Part shown: positions 1-10,076 of the stretch, one piece after another | Numbering within the stretch: the stretch's first letter is position 1 | How the letters are laid out: every line of letters begins with the position of its first letter | Assembly (NCBI RefSeq): GCF_023053635.1 | Contig: NC_086182.1 | Span: 6,535,001-6,599,000, forward strand | Direction of reading: 5' to 3' | Length of the DNA stretch: 64,000 bases | From: Elgaria multicarinata webbii | Lineage: Eukaryota; Chordata; Lepidosauria; Squamata; Anguidae | Position numbers and translations under genes: made by a program | The notes under the pieces: generated by a model | The model's database searches: none | What the model was told of the DNA's origin: nothing | Seen by the model: the letters and a program-made list of their open reading frames with translations, nothing else

Positions 1-214
1 GGTTGTGTGCTATCTCCAGTATTCGAGGCAGCAAGCCTGTGTGCACCAGCTGCTGGGGAACATGGGTGGGAGGGTGCTGTTGCATCATGTCCTGATTTGT
101 TGGTCCCTGGCTGACACCTGGTTGGCCCCTGTGTGAACAGAGTGCTGGACTTAGATGGACCCTTAGTCTGATCCAGCACGGCACCTCTTATGTTCTTATG
201 GTGTTATGTTCTTA
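1..214 (+). mobile_element. L3/CR1-like LINE 3' end, cut by window edge
   Basis: The sequence runs from GTGTGCTATCTCCAG through GAACATGGGTGGGAGGGTGC and GTGTGAACAGAGTGCTGGAC to TCTTATGTTCTTATG. This is the same 3' terminus seen in the longer LINE copy at 10571-12405. Several near-identical copies occur in the window. Confidence 0.8.
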
Positions 215-420
215 GTTGTATTGAAAAGGGAATTTCAGCAGCTGCAGGAGCCCTGTCTTCTTTTGCATCTAGTCATTCTAGTATAGCTCCTGCAGCTTTA
301 ACTGTTGTGATGAAGAGGGAACTTCACCAGGTGCTGCATGCATGCCAATGACACCTGCTGCTGAAATTCCCTTTTGTGTACAACTGTTGAAGATGCAGGA
401 GCCCTGCCCTCCTTTCCAGG
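214..420. mobile_element. Partial hAT-like MITE (TAGGGTGACC family)
   Basis: It contains the inverted blocks GAAAAGGGAATTTCAGCAG ... CTGCTGAAATTCCCTTTT and the central TAGCTCCTGCAGCTTTAACT motif of the fuller copy at 6053-6875. The left end is missing where it abuts the LINE tail. Confidence 0.7.
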
Positions 421-424
421 TGGT

Positions 425-535
425 AGAAACGGGGGCATAACCAGCAGAGAAGCGGACACTTTCGCATGCAGACCCCAGGTTCGATCTGATTAAAAGGACC
501 AGTTAACAGGTGATGAGACAAGCAGAGAATTTAGC
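425..535 (+). repeat. tRNA-Ala-type SINE fragment
   Basis: It holds TCGCATGCAGACCCCAGGTTCGATCTGATT and AACAGGTGATGAGACAAGCAG-like segments. These correspond to the B-box half and body of the tRNA-Ala-derived SINE that is better preserved at 42555-42750. Degraded. Confidence 0.45.
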
Positions 536-599
536 CAGGGGATAATGGGAGTTGTAGTCCAACATATATGGAGGATGCCAGGTTGAAGAAGGCAATAAT

Positions 600-1000
600 T
601 TACCTCCGGGAGGCGGGGGAGAGGCTCCTGCTAACTTCAAGCCTTCTGGGGCGGTGTTGCCGAGACGTCCCCACCGCCCCCTCCCAGAAATCGCTTGGGG
701 GGCTCAACTGCCCCCAGGGAAAGGGCCCACCCGAGCCCTTGCAGCCGCCATCTTACCTGATACAGGCGTCCCTGTCGTCCAATCAGGGAGGAGCTGGGCG
801 GGGAAAGGAGACCAATGCAGTTGCAAAATAAGGAAAGGAAAAAAGCTTCGGGGGCGGAGCTAGAGTTGCCTCGCGTGCAGTAGCGGCAAATTTCCACGAG
901 AGGGAGCAAGGAACCCAGGTATCTTTCCGTCCCCGACGCCAACTCCATGAGATCTAGCTTCATGAATAGATCAAGCGTGGTTTGTTGCTCTTTTGTCACC
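600..1000. promoter_or_regulatory. CpG-rich unique segment with CCAAT, GC-box and YY1-like motifs
   Basis: A stretch with more CpG than its surroundings. It has CCAAT at about 778 and 811, GGGCGGGG at about 796, GGGGGCGGAG at about 851, and a GCCGCCATCTT motif at about 742-752, which on the minus strand is the YY1-type AAGATGGCGGC. This pattern resembles a housekeeping promoter. The minus-strand frame following ATGGCGGC closes after about 15 codons and no gene was recognised, so this may be an orphan CpG segment or repeat-derived. Confidence 0.3.
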
Positions 1001-1570
1001 TCTTCAAGGATAGAGGTTAATTTAAGACAGGATTCACCTTGCCAACTTTTTTTTTTTTTTTAATCAAATCTTCTCTTTACTTTCTCTCGGGTTGTAATGT
1101 AACTGAAGTGTGTGTTCCTGAGCATGTGTAGAGTTCATTTCCTTGCCTGCTAAGTAATCCAGATCTGGTGGCCTGACATCCAGGGAAAGTTATGTGAATC
1201 TTCCAGATATGCTTCAGCCGTGAGGCTCTCCTGAGCATCAGACACAGAATGCCCAGTGCATTGTGGAGAATTATTGGACGTGTTTTAAGACAGGTGTGTA
1301 AAAAGAGAGTAGACTCCAGACGTTTTGGACTTCAACTCCCAGCATTCCCGATGCTTGGCCAAACTGGCAGGAGCTTCTGGGAACTGATGTCGGGAGATCT
1401 ACCTTCTGTCCTCCCGATTCTAGGGGATGCGCCCTACATTTGTGCTGGGTAGCAGCCAAACCAACCAGATTAAGGAATTGCTTCACATGCAGGCTGAAGC
1501 TATAATCTGTTTCAGGGAGGAAATTGGTCAAGGGAACCAAGCTGTATTTTGGGCAGCCTGCCTAAAATGA
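1000..1570. other. No gene seen; one foldback half-element
   Basis: Nothing coding is recognised. At 1318-1400 there is a foldback-type sequence (TTGGACTTCAACTCCCAGCA ... CTGGCAGGAGCTTCTGGGA), a common palindromic repeat in this window. Confidence 0.4.
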
Positions 1571-1790
1571 TCATAGAATCATAGAATAGCAGAGTTGTAA
1601 GGGGCCTACCATTGAGTCCAACCCCCTGCTCAATGCAGGAATCCACCCTAAAGCATCCCTGACAGATGGTTGTCCAGCTGCCTCTTGAAGGCCTCTAGTG
1701 TGGGAGAGCCCACAACCTCCCTAGGTAACTGGTTCCATTGTCGTACTGCTCTAACAGTCAGGAAGTTTTTCCTGATGTCCAGCTGGAACA
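1571..1790 (-). mobile_element. CR1 LINE 3' end
   Basis: Begins with the minus-strand form of the CR1 terminal octamer repeat (ATCATAGAATCATAGAAT), followed by GTCCAACCCCCTGCTCAATG and TGTCCAGCTGCCTCTTGAAG. A 5'-truncated CR1 in antisense. Confidence 0.9.
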
Positions 1791-2028
1791 TTGACCCATT
1801 TCAACCAGCAAAGACTCTTGGGATAAAAACAGTGACCTGGGAGTGAGACCCATTGCATAGAATGGCTCTGAACATCTGGGTGACCATGCATAGGATTGCA
1901 CTGTAATTGTGGCAGATGTACAAGGGTTTCTCCAGTGGACAGGTTCACACATGCACACAGACATGGGTATAAAGCAACAGATGGTGACCAGCGGTGCCCT
2001 TCGCCCTTGAAATGCACCACCTTCAGCT

Positions 2029-2160
2029 TGAAGTAGCCTTCCCCTACCTGGTGCCCTCCAGGTGTGTTGGACTCCAACTCCCATCATTCCCAGCCAGCAT
2101 GATCTTGATGGGAGTTGCAGCCCAACACATCTGGGGAGCACCAGAGGTCGAAGAAGCCTG
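2029..2160. repeat. Palindromic foldback element
   Basis: Inverted arms CCTGGTGCCCTCCAGGTGTG-TTGGACTCCAACTCCCAT and ATGGGAGTTGCAGCCCAACACATCTGGGGAGCACCAG, spaced by about 25 bp. No coding content. The same family recurs at 13280-13424, 40158-40262, 57175-57265 and elsewhere. Confidence 0.75.
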
Positions 2161-3660
2161 GCTTAAATGTCCACAGCTGCAGTTATCTAGGGGGGGAGCG
2201 CAATACGCCTAGCGTTGCTGTGTTAATCTGATACCTGCAATATTAGTCTAAATCTCTGGTCTAGATGAAAGCCGACACCCGGCAGATTCTGAATTTAGCC
2301 GGCCGTCTGCAGGAGACCCGCCCTTGACCCCAAAGTGGCAGGCGGCGGTGACCAGATGCTGCATGGAGACCTGTAATTTCAGGGTTCCCCCCAGACGAAT
2401 TAAAACTGCTGACTAGCAGTGGAGTCCTGGGATGTGCGAAGGCTGGAGTCTGGCTCCCTCCTCCATTAAGCAGGTCGGGCTCCCGCTGCAGCAAAGCCAG
2501 AAACCACTGATTGTAGCTTAGGTCAGGGGTGATCCAGCGGTCAGGGAACCAACTGCATGCAGCAGCGTTCAGAGGGCAGGCGTGTTATTCCCTTCTCCAG
2601 GTGAGGCATGAAGCTGGCAAATGTCCAACCTGGCATTCATCCAGGTGCAGATCAAAGTTGTAGGGCACAGGTGCCAAAACAACGCTGTTGTTGTTTTTCC
2701 CAGCATGCTTTTTTCCCTGGCACCAAGCCACCGCCTACTCCCAACCTGAATCGCCGTGCAAAGCATTTTTTTTTTTTTGGCCCGCAGCTAGAACTCGTGT
2801 CAACGAGAGGAAAAACAGGGCGTGCTGCTCCGTTCACGGTGGCAGCCCCGCAACGGTGGAAACTCTTCCGAAGTCTTGTCAGCCCCAAAATACTTTGTGG
2901 AAGGATTGTAAAACAAAACAAGACAAAACACCCTTCCTCTTTGAGCAGGCATTCAAAAGCCAGGGTCAAGTAGGCACGAGGTGACTTTAATTTAACCTCT
3001 TAAGCCTTTGGGAAGAAGTGAGATCAACACGGAGCTAGCTAAGCCACTGAGGTCGCAATCCTGTGCGTGTTTGACAGGAAAAAAGCCCCACAACTCCCAG
3101 GCATTCCCCAGCCGGAAATGCTGATATCCAGATGAACAACCCTAGCTGTTAAAACAGAATAAATCCTGCAGTAACAACATGTACAACATTCAGGTGTGGG
3201 GGGGTGTTTTAAATTTATTTTGCCAGCTACATTCAAAAATCTTTATTTTTTCCTTGCCTCCACCAATGCAGGTTCAGCCACTACTAGGCACCAGGCCTCA
3301 AAGGCCAACTAGCAAGGACCTTCCTTCAGAACAACAAGCTATGCAAAAGTTGTTTAAGCCCTCATACAACCCCCAATTGGGTTTTAAATATTAAAAATTG
3401 CACTCGGCAGGCGCTGGGGCTCATTGTGGAGTGGGAAACAGGCCAGTGGTTTGGCAATACTTGGCAATGAATCTTCATTCTCTACGGGCCTTTGGAACTA
3501 GGCCTGAACACACCTCCCTGGAGAGGAAATTCAACAACATTCTTCCTAAAAGAATATTTCCCTTTAAACACATTTAACTTAGGCTAGGTCTGAGCTACAT
3601 ATGAGGATGAGGGCAACTCTGGGTATTTAAACTGAACTTTGCCGTAATAATCCTACAGAC
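2160..3660. other. No gene seen; mostly unique sequence
   Basis: No exon-like frame is recognised. A partial foldback repeat (GTGTTTGACAGGAAAAAAGC ... ACTCCCAGGCATTCCCCAGC) lies at 3053-3115; its fuller relatives are at 16005-16112 and 36450-36560. Confidence 0.35.
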
Positions 3661-3696
3661 TCAGGGTGGGGAGGGGGGTGGGGCTTAACAGCAAAG

Positions 3697-3720
3697 CTAT
3701 GATGATGATGATGATGATGA
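3697..3720. repeat. (ATG)n microsatellite
   Basis: Seven to eight tandem GAT/ATG units. The short open frame running through it has no recognised homology. Confidence 0.9.
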
Positions 3721-4177
3721 ATCTTATATATATAATTCAAAGTTTGGAGTTAGTTGATCGCCCCTTTTTGCCTGCCTTCCTGTTGACTGATAATCATGAA
3801 ACATATTTCACTGAAAAACTCTTGACATGCAGATTCCACAAAAAATTTCACTACAATTCTCAAGAGTGTATTTATGTCCATAAAGCTTTAAAAAGGGTGG
3901 CGAGGAGAGAATTAGGCTAGCTTTATAACAATGTACTATAAAGTTTTATTTTTCATATAAAAATGTCAAGTATAATTAAACATAATTAATTGCAAATTGG
4001 AGCAAAATGAAATACAAACACACAAAAAAGTCTCTGTGCACCTTTATAAACACAGGTGCAGGCCATAGTACATCGATATGCCAGTAATGTACCGCTTGTA
4101 AATAAATCATGAAGGGATTAAGAGACGCCTACAGTTAAAAGTAATCCAGTCAAAGTTTAGTTATTGCTCAGAAAGAA

Positions 4178-4390
4178 AGTCTTCATCACAACAGTTAAAG
4201 CTGCAGGAGCCTTGCCCTCTTTTATATCGGCTCACTCTAGCGTAGCTCCTGCAGCTTTAAATGTTGTGATGAAAAGGGAATTTCACCAGGTGCTGCATGC
4301 ATGCAAATGACACCTGCTGCTCAAATTCCCTTTTCTATACAACTGTTAAAGATACAGGAGCCCTGTCCTCCTTTCCATATGGTCACCCTA
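4178..4390. mobile_element. Right part of hAT-like MITE (TAGGGTGACC family)
   Basis: From TCTTCATCACAACAGTTAAA through the central palindromic GCTCCTGCAGCTTTAA to CCTTTCCATATGGTCACCCT-A, the intact right terminus. The left third is absent. Confidence 0.8.
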
Positions 4391-4524
4391 AGGAAGAGGA
4401 TGAGGAGCAAGAGCAGCTGGTGACCATGTCAGTGAGAAGGTAGTCTCCTGGAGGGAAGGGGGCCCATGGGGGGGGGTGTCTTGCCCAAAGGACCTCAAAA
4501 CCTGGAGCCAGCACTGGAGGCTAC

Positions 4525-4728
4525 TAGCCAGAATGGCTATATATTACCTCCAGGATCAGAAGCAGGCTGCCTGTGAAAGCGCATTGCTGCAGGACGTGAG
4601 CAGGAGCGTACGTTTGTGCTCATCTCCTGCTTGTGAGCTTCTCAGAGGCATCTAGTTGGCCACCGAGGGAACAGAATGCTGGGCTAGACAGGCCTTTGGT
4701 CAGATTCAGCTCTTCTTATATTCTTCTG
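4525..4728 (+). mobile_element. Older L3/CR1-like LINE 3' end
   Basis: CTACTAGCCAGAATGGCTAT ... GCTGGGCTAGACAGGCCTTT and TCTTCTTATATTCTTCT match the L3-like terminus loosely, so this copy is older than the one at 1-214. Confidence 0.6.
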
Positions 4729-4967
4729 ACATTTCCCCCATTGCTTTGCTCCAATACCGGAAATAGGGCCAAAGCAGGAGAGAGAGAAAATAACTAGAAA
4801 AAAGGGGTACAGAGTAGCAGATGTGCTGTTAAAATCAGGACCCCAGTTTCTACGTGACACACCCGGGTTTAATCCCACAGATCCGCCATTCTTGCATCTC
4901 ATTTGGCCCCTAGATTAACCTCTCTGCAAGGGAAACTCTAGATCCTTCACCACACCGCTTATTAAAC

Positions 4968-5175
4968 GTTTGAAGGCGGTTATCCGCTCTCCCTTTAATC
5001 TTCTTTCCTCTAAGCTGAGTTTACCCAATTCCTTCAAACGCTCCTCAGATGTTTGGTCAATTCCAAACCCTCTCTCATCTTTGATGCTCTCCTCAGAACC
5101 TGCCCTCTTTTCTTAATGTCTTTCTCAACATTCAGGGGTCCTAAATTATAATCCAAATGTGATTATAATGGGCCC
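4968..5175 (-). mobile_element. Diverged CR1 fragment
   Basis: TTCCTTCAAACGCTCCTCAGATGTTTGGTC and CTCTCATCTTTGATGCTCTC resemble the antisense CR1 region that in younger copies (18731-19185) reads CAGTCTCTCTTCATAGGGC. Strongly decayed. Confidence 0.45.
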
Positions 5176-5393
5176 GCCACCTGGATTCTCTGGGGGTGAC
5201 ACCTGCCCTATCCCACAGCTGCAGGGCAGATGCCGACACAGCTGGTTTTTCACAGGTGTGCTGAGCAAATGGCTGGTCGACCATCAATGGGGTGACCTTA
5301 TGCATTGATTCACTGCCATGCAAACAGACACACGGGCAAAGGGCACTTTAACCGCTTTGCCTCCATGGTGGCTGCCCTTTGCCCCCGTTCATT

Positions 5394-5740
5394 TCCATTC
5401 ATTCATTCATTTATTATATTTCTATACCGTCCCATAGTTAAAGCCCTCTGGGCAGTTCACAAAAAATGAAAAACCATTAAAATGCATTACACAAAGTACA
5501 AAAGCCATTTGCATCAAAACATATAAGCATACAGTACACACCGAGATAATATATATCTAAAAACATTTTTTTTAAAACCATCAAGGACAATCCAGGATCT
5601 GATTAAAAACTCCTTACATGCAGCCAAATGCCTGAGAGAAGGGGGCATATAACCCGTGCCGAAAAGATAACAATGTTGGCGCCAGGCGGGCCTCATCGGG
5701 GCCATCATTCCATACTTGGGGTGGGGGGAGGGCTCCCGTT
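5394..5740 (-). mobile_element. L2 LINE 3' end
   Basis: The ATTC/ATTT-rich tail and ACCGTCCCATAGTTAAAGCC-CTCTGGGCAG are the antisense of the window's L2 terminus (CCGCCCAGAGAGC...GGGCGGTATA). Upstream on the minus strand, residues similar to [10 protein letters not shown] (here RPAWRQHCYLF in another frame) correspond to the L2 ORF C-terminus. Confidence 0.65.
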
Positions 5741-6052
5741 GCTCCATGTAGGGTGGGCAGATGCAGTGGTCTTCCGGTACATTTCAGGGTTGTGTAGAAG
5801 TCGGAATTTCAGCATGCGTAGCTTGTCAATAGGGCGGTCACTTATGTGTCACCCAAAAAGAGGAAGCACCTCTCCCAAAAAAGAGGGCCCAGATTTGCAC
5901 ATAATGTTTATAAGCGAATTGATATGTTTAGATGCCAATTTCGTCATATTGTTGTAATTTAAATAGAAATACACTATTCTTGCCACAGTGGGGGAAGCTG
6001 TGTGCCTTGCTCAGACTGTCTGCTGTCTTGGTGTTAAGAGTGTCATCACACG

Positions 6053-6875
6053 TAGGGTGACCATATGGAAAGGAGGACAGGGCTCCGGGATCTTTAACGT
6101 TTGCATAGAAAAGGGATTTTCAGCAGGTGTCATTTGTAGGCATGCAGCACCTGGTGAAATGCCCTCTTCATCACAACAGTTAAAGCTGCAGGAGCCCTGC
6201 CCTCTTTTGTATCTGGTCATGCTAGGAAGGGCTCTTGCAGCTTTAACTATTGTTGTGAAGAGGGAATAACACCCAGTGCTGCATGGATAAAAATGACACC
6301 TGCTGAAAATCCCTTTTCTACACAACTGTTAACAGGGCCAGTGCCAGACTATTTTGCACCCTAGGCAGGTGAGCTGCTTTCACTCACCCACCCCAGTGTA
6401 CCCGGGCACGTGGTGTCATCTCGCCTGCCCAGCCGAAGCGAAGCCAGGACGCTGGGGTGGGGGTGGGCAGCTTTGGAACGGCGCGCCCGGCCAGAAGCTG
6501 CTCTGGGAGAGTGACTTCCGGGCGCGCCGTTCCGAAGCCGCCCCCCTGCCCCCCTACCCCAGCGTTCTGGCTTCGCTTCAGCACCCACCCATCCGAAGTG
6601 AAGCCAGGACACTGGAATGGGGGGGGGGCATGGCTTTGCTTCAGCTGGGTGGGCGCCCAGCCGAAGCCAAGCCGGGGCGGGCGGGCGGCTTTGGAACGGC
6701 GCGCCCGGAAGCCACCCTCTCAGAGCCGCTGTGGGAGAGCGGCTTCCAGGTGTGGCATTTGGCGCCCCCCTTACCTTGGCGCTCTAGGCGACCGCCTGAG
6801 TGGCCTCTATGGTACCACCAGCCCTGACTATTAAAGATACAGGAGCCCTGTCCTCATTTCCATAGGATCACCCTA
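6053..6875. mobile_element. hAT MITE with TAGGGTGACC ends, 8-bp target duplication
   Basis: Ends TAGGGTGACCATATGGAAAG and CTTT/ATTTCCATAGGATCACCCTA are inverted. The flanks ATCACACG (6045-6052) and ATCACACA (6876-6883) are an 8-bp duplication with one mismatch, as expected for hAT. The interior is a compound palindrome around GCTGCAGGAGCCCTG. It is interrupted at 6333-6826. Confidence 0.85.
6333..6826. mobile_element. GC-rich hAT MITE inserted in another hAT MITE
   Basis: Starts CAGGGCCAGTGCCAGACTAT and ends ACCACCAGCCCTG. The flanking 8-bp duplication is ACTGTTAA (6325-6332) and ACTATTAA (6827-6834), with one mismatch. The interior is GC-rich with imperfect repeats of a block containing GGCGCGCCCGG and GAAGCCAAGCC. 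There is no transposase; the short open frames reflect base composition only. Confidence 0.82.
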
Positions 6876-7427
6876 ATCACACAGGGGGAAAACGCGTTTG
6901 CTTACCGTCGCTTCTTCGCCTGCAAGTTTGTCCCTCATTGCTTCCTCTTTCGAAAGAGGAAGGAAACAACGTGCGTTGGCCCGTTCAGTGGGCTGTTTGG
7001 ATCCCACTGCTTTTCCTGCAGACAGCAGGAGAGAGCGGCAACTTCTGTCTTTGAAAATAAGTCAGACTTCCTGGGGTGTTTTTTTGTCACGCAAAGAAGG
7101 CTAGAAGGGGCGGGAGGTGTGCCGGCGCCAGAGGGAAATGATGTCGTGAGAGGGAACCGCGAAAATTCATGCAACGAACGTGCAATAAAACACTCGTCTG
7201 ATGGCGCTCTACGTGTGAATGGGTGACTTCCAGGCCCCTGCTCTTCTTTCTTAGGATTATTTATTAAACTAGACTGGACAGCCGTTCCAATGGGAGATGC
7301 TTTCAAATCTTCTCTGAAAAGCCGGAGGGTAGATGACTGTCCTCTGCACACACGGCCACCCTAGTTCTCCTGCAAGCTACATCTGCTGAAATCTCTTCTG
7401 CAGCACAGCTTTGACAGGTGTGGGAAG

Positions 7428-7922
7428 TAGGGCTGTGCACGGACACACACACCCCGATCTGCTCCACACCTGATCTGCAAATTCCGGACCGGGCCCGCTC
7501 CGCCCCGCGTCGATCCACCTACAGGCCGAATCGGAGCTCTGCAGCGGCGGTGCTGGTGCCAGGTAAGGCCCCCCTCCCTCCTCCCTCCTTACCTGCATCT
7601 GTCGCGTTCCGGCAGTGGCTTCACCTGAGGCTGAGGCTCAAAGCAGAAGGGCAGACCGCCACAGAGGCAGGTAAGCCCCCCTCCCTCTGCCCCCTTACCT
7701 AGCTCTGCCGCCGGCGCTGCACGGACTGCGGCAGCGCCAGGTAAGCCCCCACTTACCTTTTTTTCAGCGCTCCAGATTGAGGGGAAAGATCCACTTGGTC
7801 TTGATCCTCCTCACCTCGATCCGCAGACCCCCCGACCCGCTTCGTCCCCGCCTTTGTCGGAGGCGAATCAGGCCGCCTCGCTATTGCTTCTACGCTCCGA
7901 TGTGAAGCGGAGCACAGCCCTA
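7428..7922. mobile_element. hAT MITE with TAGGGCTGTGCAC ends
   Basis: Terminal inverted repeat TAGGGCTGTGCAC against GAGCACAGCCCTA. Flanks GTGGGAAG (7420-7427) and GTAGGAAG (7923-7930) form an 8-bp duplication with one mismatch. The interior holds three successive CAGGTAAG...CTTACC units (about 7560-7760), each an inverted pair. A truncated relative is at 41072-41185. Confidence 0.85.
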
Positions 7923-7929
7923 GTAGGAA

Positions 7930-8570
7930 GAGCCCTGTCCCTTGCTTTGTAGCTGGCCACCTTGCTTTCCTGTGAACAGCACAGAAGCTCCATCAGAGTC
8001 CTCACCTTTCACACCTTGGCTGTATTCTCGGAGCCCAACTGGGCATTAAACGCCTTTAAAAAAAAAAAAAAATCTGAAAAGCAATCACAGAGGCGGTGGC
8101 TGGGCCCAGGTATGGATTGAGAAGGAGAAACTTGACTGGGATACAGAAAGCGGGGGAAGGCGCTTATGTGCCCCAAAACAGAAGAGAAAATGTTCTCCCT
8201 TTTACTAAGTATTTTTTTTAACAAATAAAACACTAATAAATAATAAGACAACTTGGGAATACATTGACTACCAGCTGTCATCAACATACTACATTATAAT
8301 ACAGCAATTGCTTCACCTATATTCTATTCATTTATCCCACTCCATTCATATCCTATTAACCTAACAAATCTTTCCATAATTAACCATGAGTCTGAGGTGA
8401 TTTAAATGTTTCCTTGTGCCGAATCATAGGCGTTATAAATTGATGCCAGGTTGCACAGAAGGCTTGTTTGCAATTAACGTTCCTGGTTGCTCTTTTGACT
8501 CTGGTCAGCTTTTCCGCAAGAGCGGTTGACCAGACTTTGAGTTACCATTGCTGTAATGTGGGTTGGTGAA
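7930..8570. other. No gene seen; AT-rich sequence of uncertain origin
   Basis: 8200-8500 has the look of an old antisense LINE 3' region (A/T-rich, no frame), but I cannot assign a family. No exon recognised. Confidence 0.3.
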
Positions 8571-8811
8571 GAGAAAATATTCTCAGGTGCCTGGAAAAAC
8601 TTTTATTATGCCCAACACATTTCGTAAAGCGCTTCCCTTCCTCAGGGGCCGCTTATCTTTCTCCAAATGTGTCGCATTCTCCAGGAGCATTTTAAGACAG
8701 GAGCTTTGAAAGGATTCTTTGTGACACATTTGGAGAAAGATAAACCCTTTTCCGAAATGCGTTGGGCATAATAAAAGTGTTTTTTTCCGGCACCTGCAAA
8801 TATTTTATCTT
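8571..8811. repeat. Double-stem foldback element
   Basis: The outer arms share CAGGTGCC-GGAAAAA and TTTTATTATGCCCAACACATTTCG (left) against CGAAATGCGTTGGGCATAATAAAA and GGCACCTG (right). The inner arms are TTATCTTTCTCCAAATGTGTC against GACACATTTGGAGAAAGATAA. No open frame. It resembles a miniature inverted-repeat element, but the family is not known to me. Confidence 0.7.
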
Positions 8812-9313
8812 CTGTTTTGGTAAGCTTTACTGGGGCCTGGAGGTCCTGGGGGCCTGTCCCAGGCTGTGGCCCCATTACCATGAGGTGGGGGGATTGAGGC
8901 TAATGGCTGCTTGTGTTTGAGATTATTCATGGAAACCTGTTTCCCTCTGCCTGTGTGCCATTGTCTAGATCAGTGCCAATCAGAAGCAGCAGTGCTTGGG
9001 CATAAGACGCAGCCCAGGGCCTTCTCTAGAACACAGTGAGTGCGCTGCTTCTGCAGTTAAACTAGAACCTGCTGTTTGCAAGACGGACAGGTTGTGCTTC
9101 CCTGTGTGAGACGTTCTCCCAAGAACTACCACTCCCAGGGTTCCTTGTAAATAGGCAAGAGGGAAAGACAGCTGGCGGGAGAGACAAACGTAAAATAATC
9201 AGGGACATTGATCCCAGGGACAATAGGGATGAAGATTTATATGCCAAAAGTACATGTGACTCAAGTTCTCTCTCTCTCTCTCCCTCTCTGTCACACAAAC
9301 ACACCTTATCATC

Positions 9314-9601
9314 ATGTCTAGCTATAAATATAAATCAGGCAGACAGAAACATAAAGAGGTTAAAGAAATGGAACTAAAGGAAGCTAAAGAGCATCAATCA
9401 ATTCTTCAATTTTTAAAGACGTACAAAGCCTTTCTGCAGTCTGGCTCAGGCAATACACCAACTAGGGAGGGAGGTGAACCAAAACAAGATGAAAAGATGC
9501 CTGTGCTTCCAAATGAAGGGTTTCAAGTGCTCACAGTCAAAAGATACCATGCAGCTCTTCCGGGTTCTTACGTTCTTTCTTTCTTAATGGATTTGGCATG
9601 A
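9314..9601 (+). pseudogene. Fragment resembling the N-terminus of a hAT-type transposase
   Basis: A 95-codon frame begins MSSYKYKSGRQKHKEVKEME and continues LKTYKAFLQSG. A basic K-Y-SG--K-K--K-- start, then a helix ending in a short phenylalanine-rich F--- motif, is typical of ZMYM/hAT transposase N-termini (MSKRKYxSGAEKRKxK). The catalytic RNaseH-like domain is absent, so this is a truncated relic or an exon-like remnant. The assignment rests on a short motif only. Confidence 0.4.
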
Positions 9602-9654
9602 AAAGAAAAGAAAAAATGCAGAAGCAGCAGTGGGAAAACATGGGTAGGATACAA

Positions 9655-10076
9655 GTGGAAGACTGCGACGTCTGGACGCTTGGTAAAGGGAAGTGAGGCA
9701 GGTGGCTACTAGGAGGAGGGCTTTCTCCGCTGTGGCACCCCGGCTGTGGAATGAGCTCCCCAGAGAGGTCCGCCTGGCGCCTACACTGTATTCTTTTCAT
9801 CACCAGCTGAAGACCTTTTTATTCTCTCATTATTTTAACACTTAATTTTAATTTTAATTTTAATTTTACTGTTTTAACTCTGTATTTTAATCTTATATCA
9901 ACTTTGCTGCATGGTTTTATCCTGGTTGTGCTTTTTATACTGTATTTTGTATTTGTGCTTTTAACCTGTGGGTTGTTTTATGATGGTTTTAATTTTTGTG
10001 AACCGCCCAGAGAGCTTCGGCTATTGGGCGGTATAAAAATGTAATAAATAAGTAAATAAATAAAATAAATAAAATT
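9655..10076 (+). mobile_element. L2 LINE 3' end
   Basis: Encodes fragments of the L2 ORF end (RRRAFSAVAPRLWNELP-like, from GGAGGGCTTTCTCCGCTGTG and TGGAATGAGCTCCCC). It ends in TGAACCGCCCAGAGAGCTTC-GGCTATTGGGCGGTATAAAA and an AATAAATA tail. The 3' region includes a short (TTTTAA)n run at 9842-9870. Confidence 0.85.

Larger units (their letters stand above)
6036..7216. mobile_element. MITE interrupted by a nested pair of hAT MITEs
   Basis: The left part, GAGTGTCATCACAC, ends at 6052. It resumes after the insertion with CAGGGGGAAAACGCG and ends in CACTCGTCTGATGGCGCTC near 7211. The ends are inverted (GAG-G-CATCA-AC). A related copy without the insertion is at 45421-45768. The host element itself has no coding content. 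Confidence 0.6.

Noticed and set aside
6354-6834. Long proline/arginine-rich frames on both strands
   Set aside because: They fall entirely within a GC-rich hAT MITE with clear ends and target duplications; compositional artefact.
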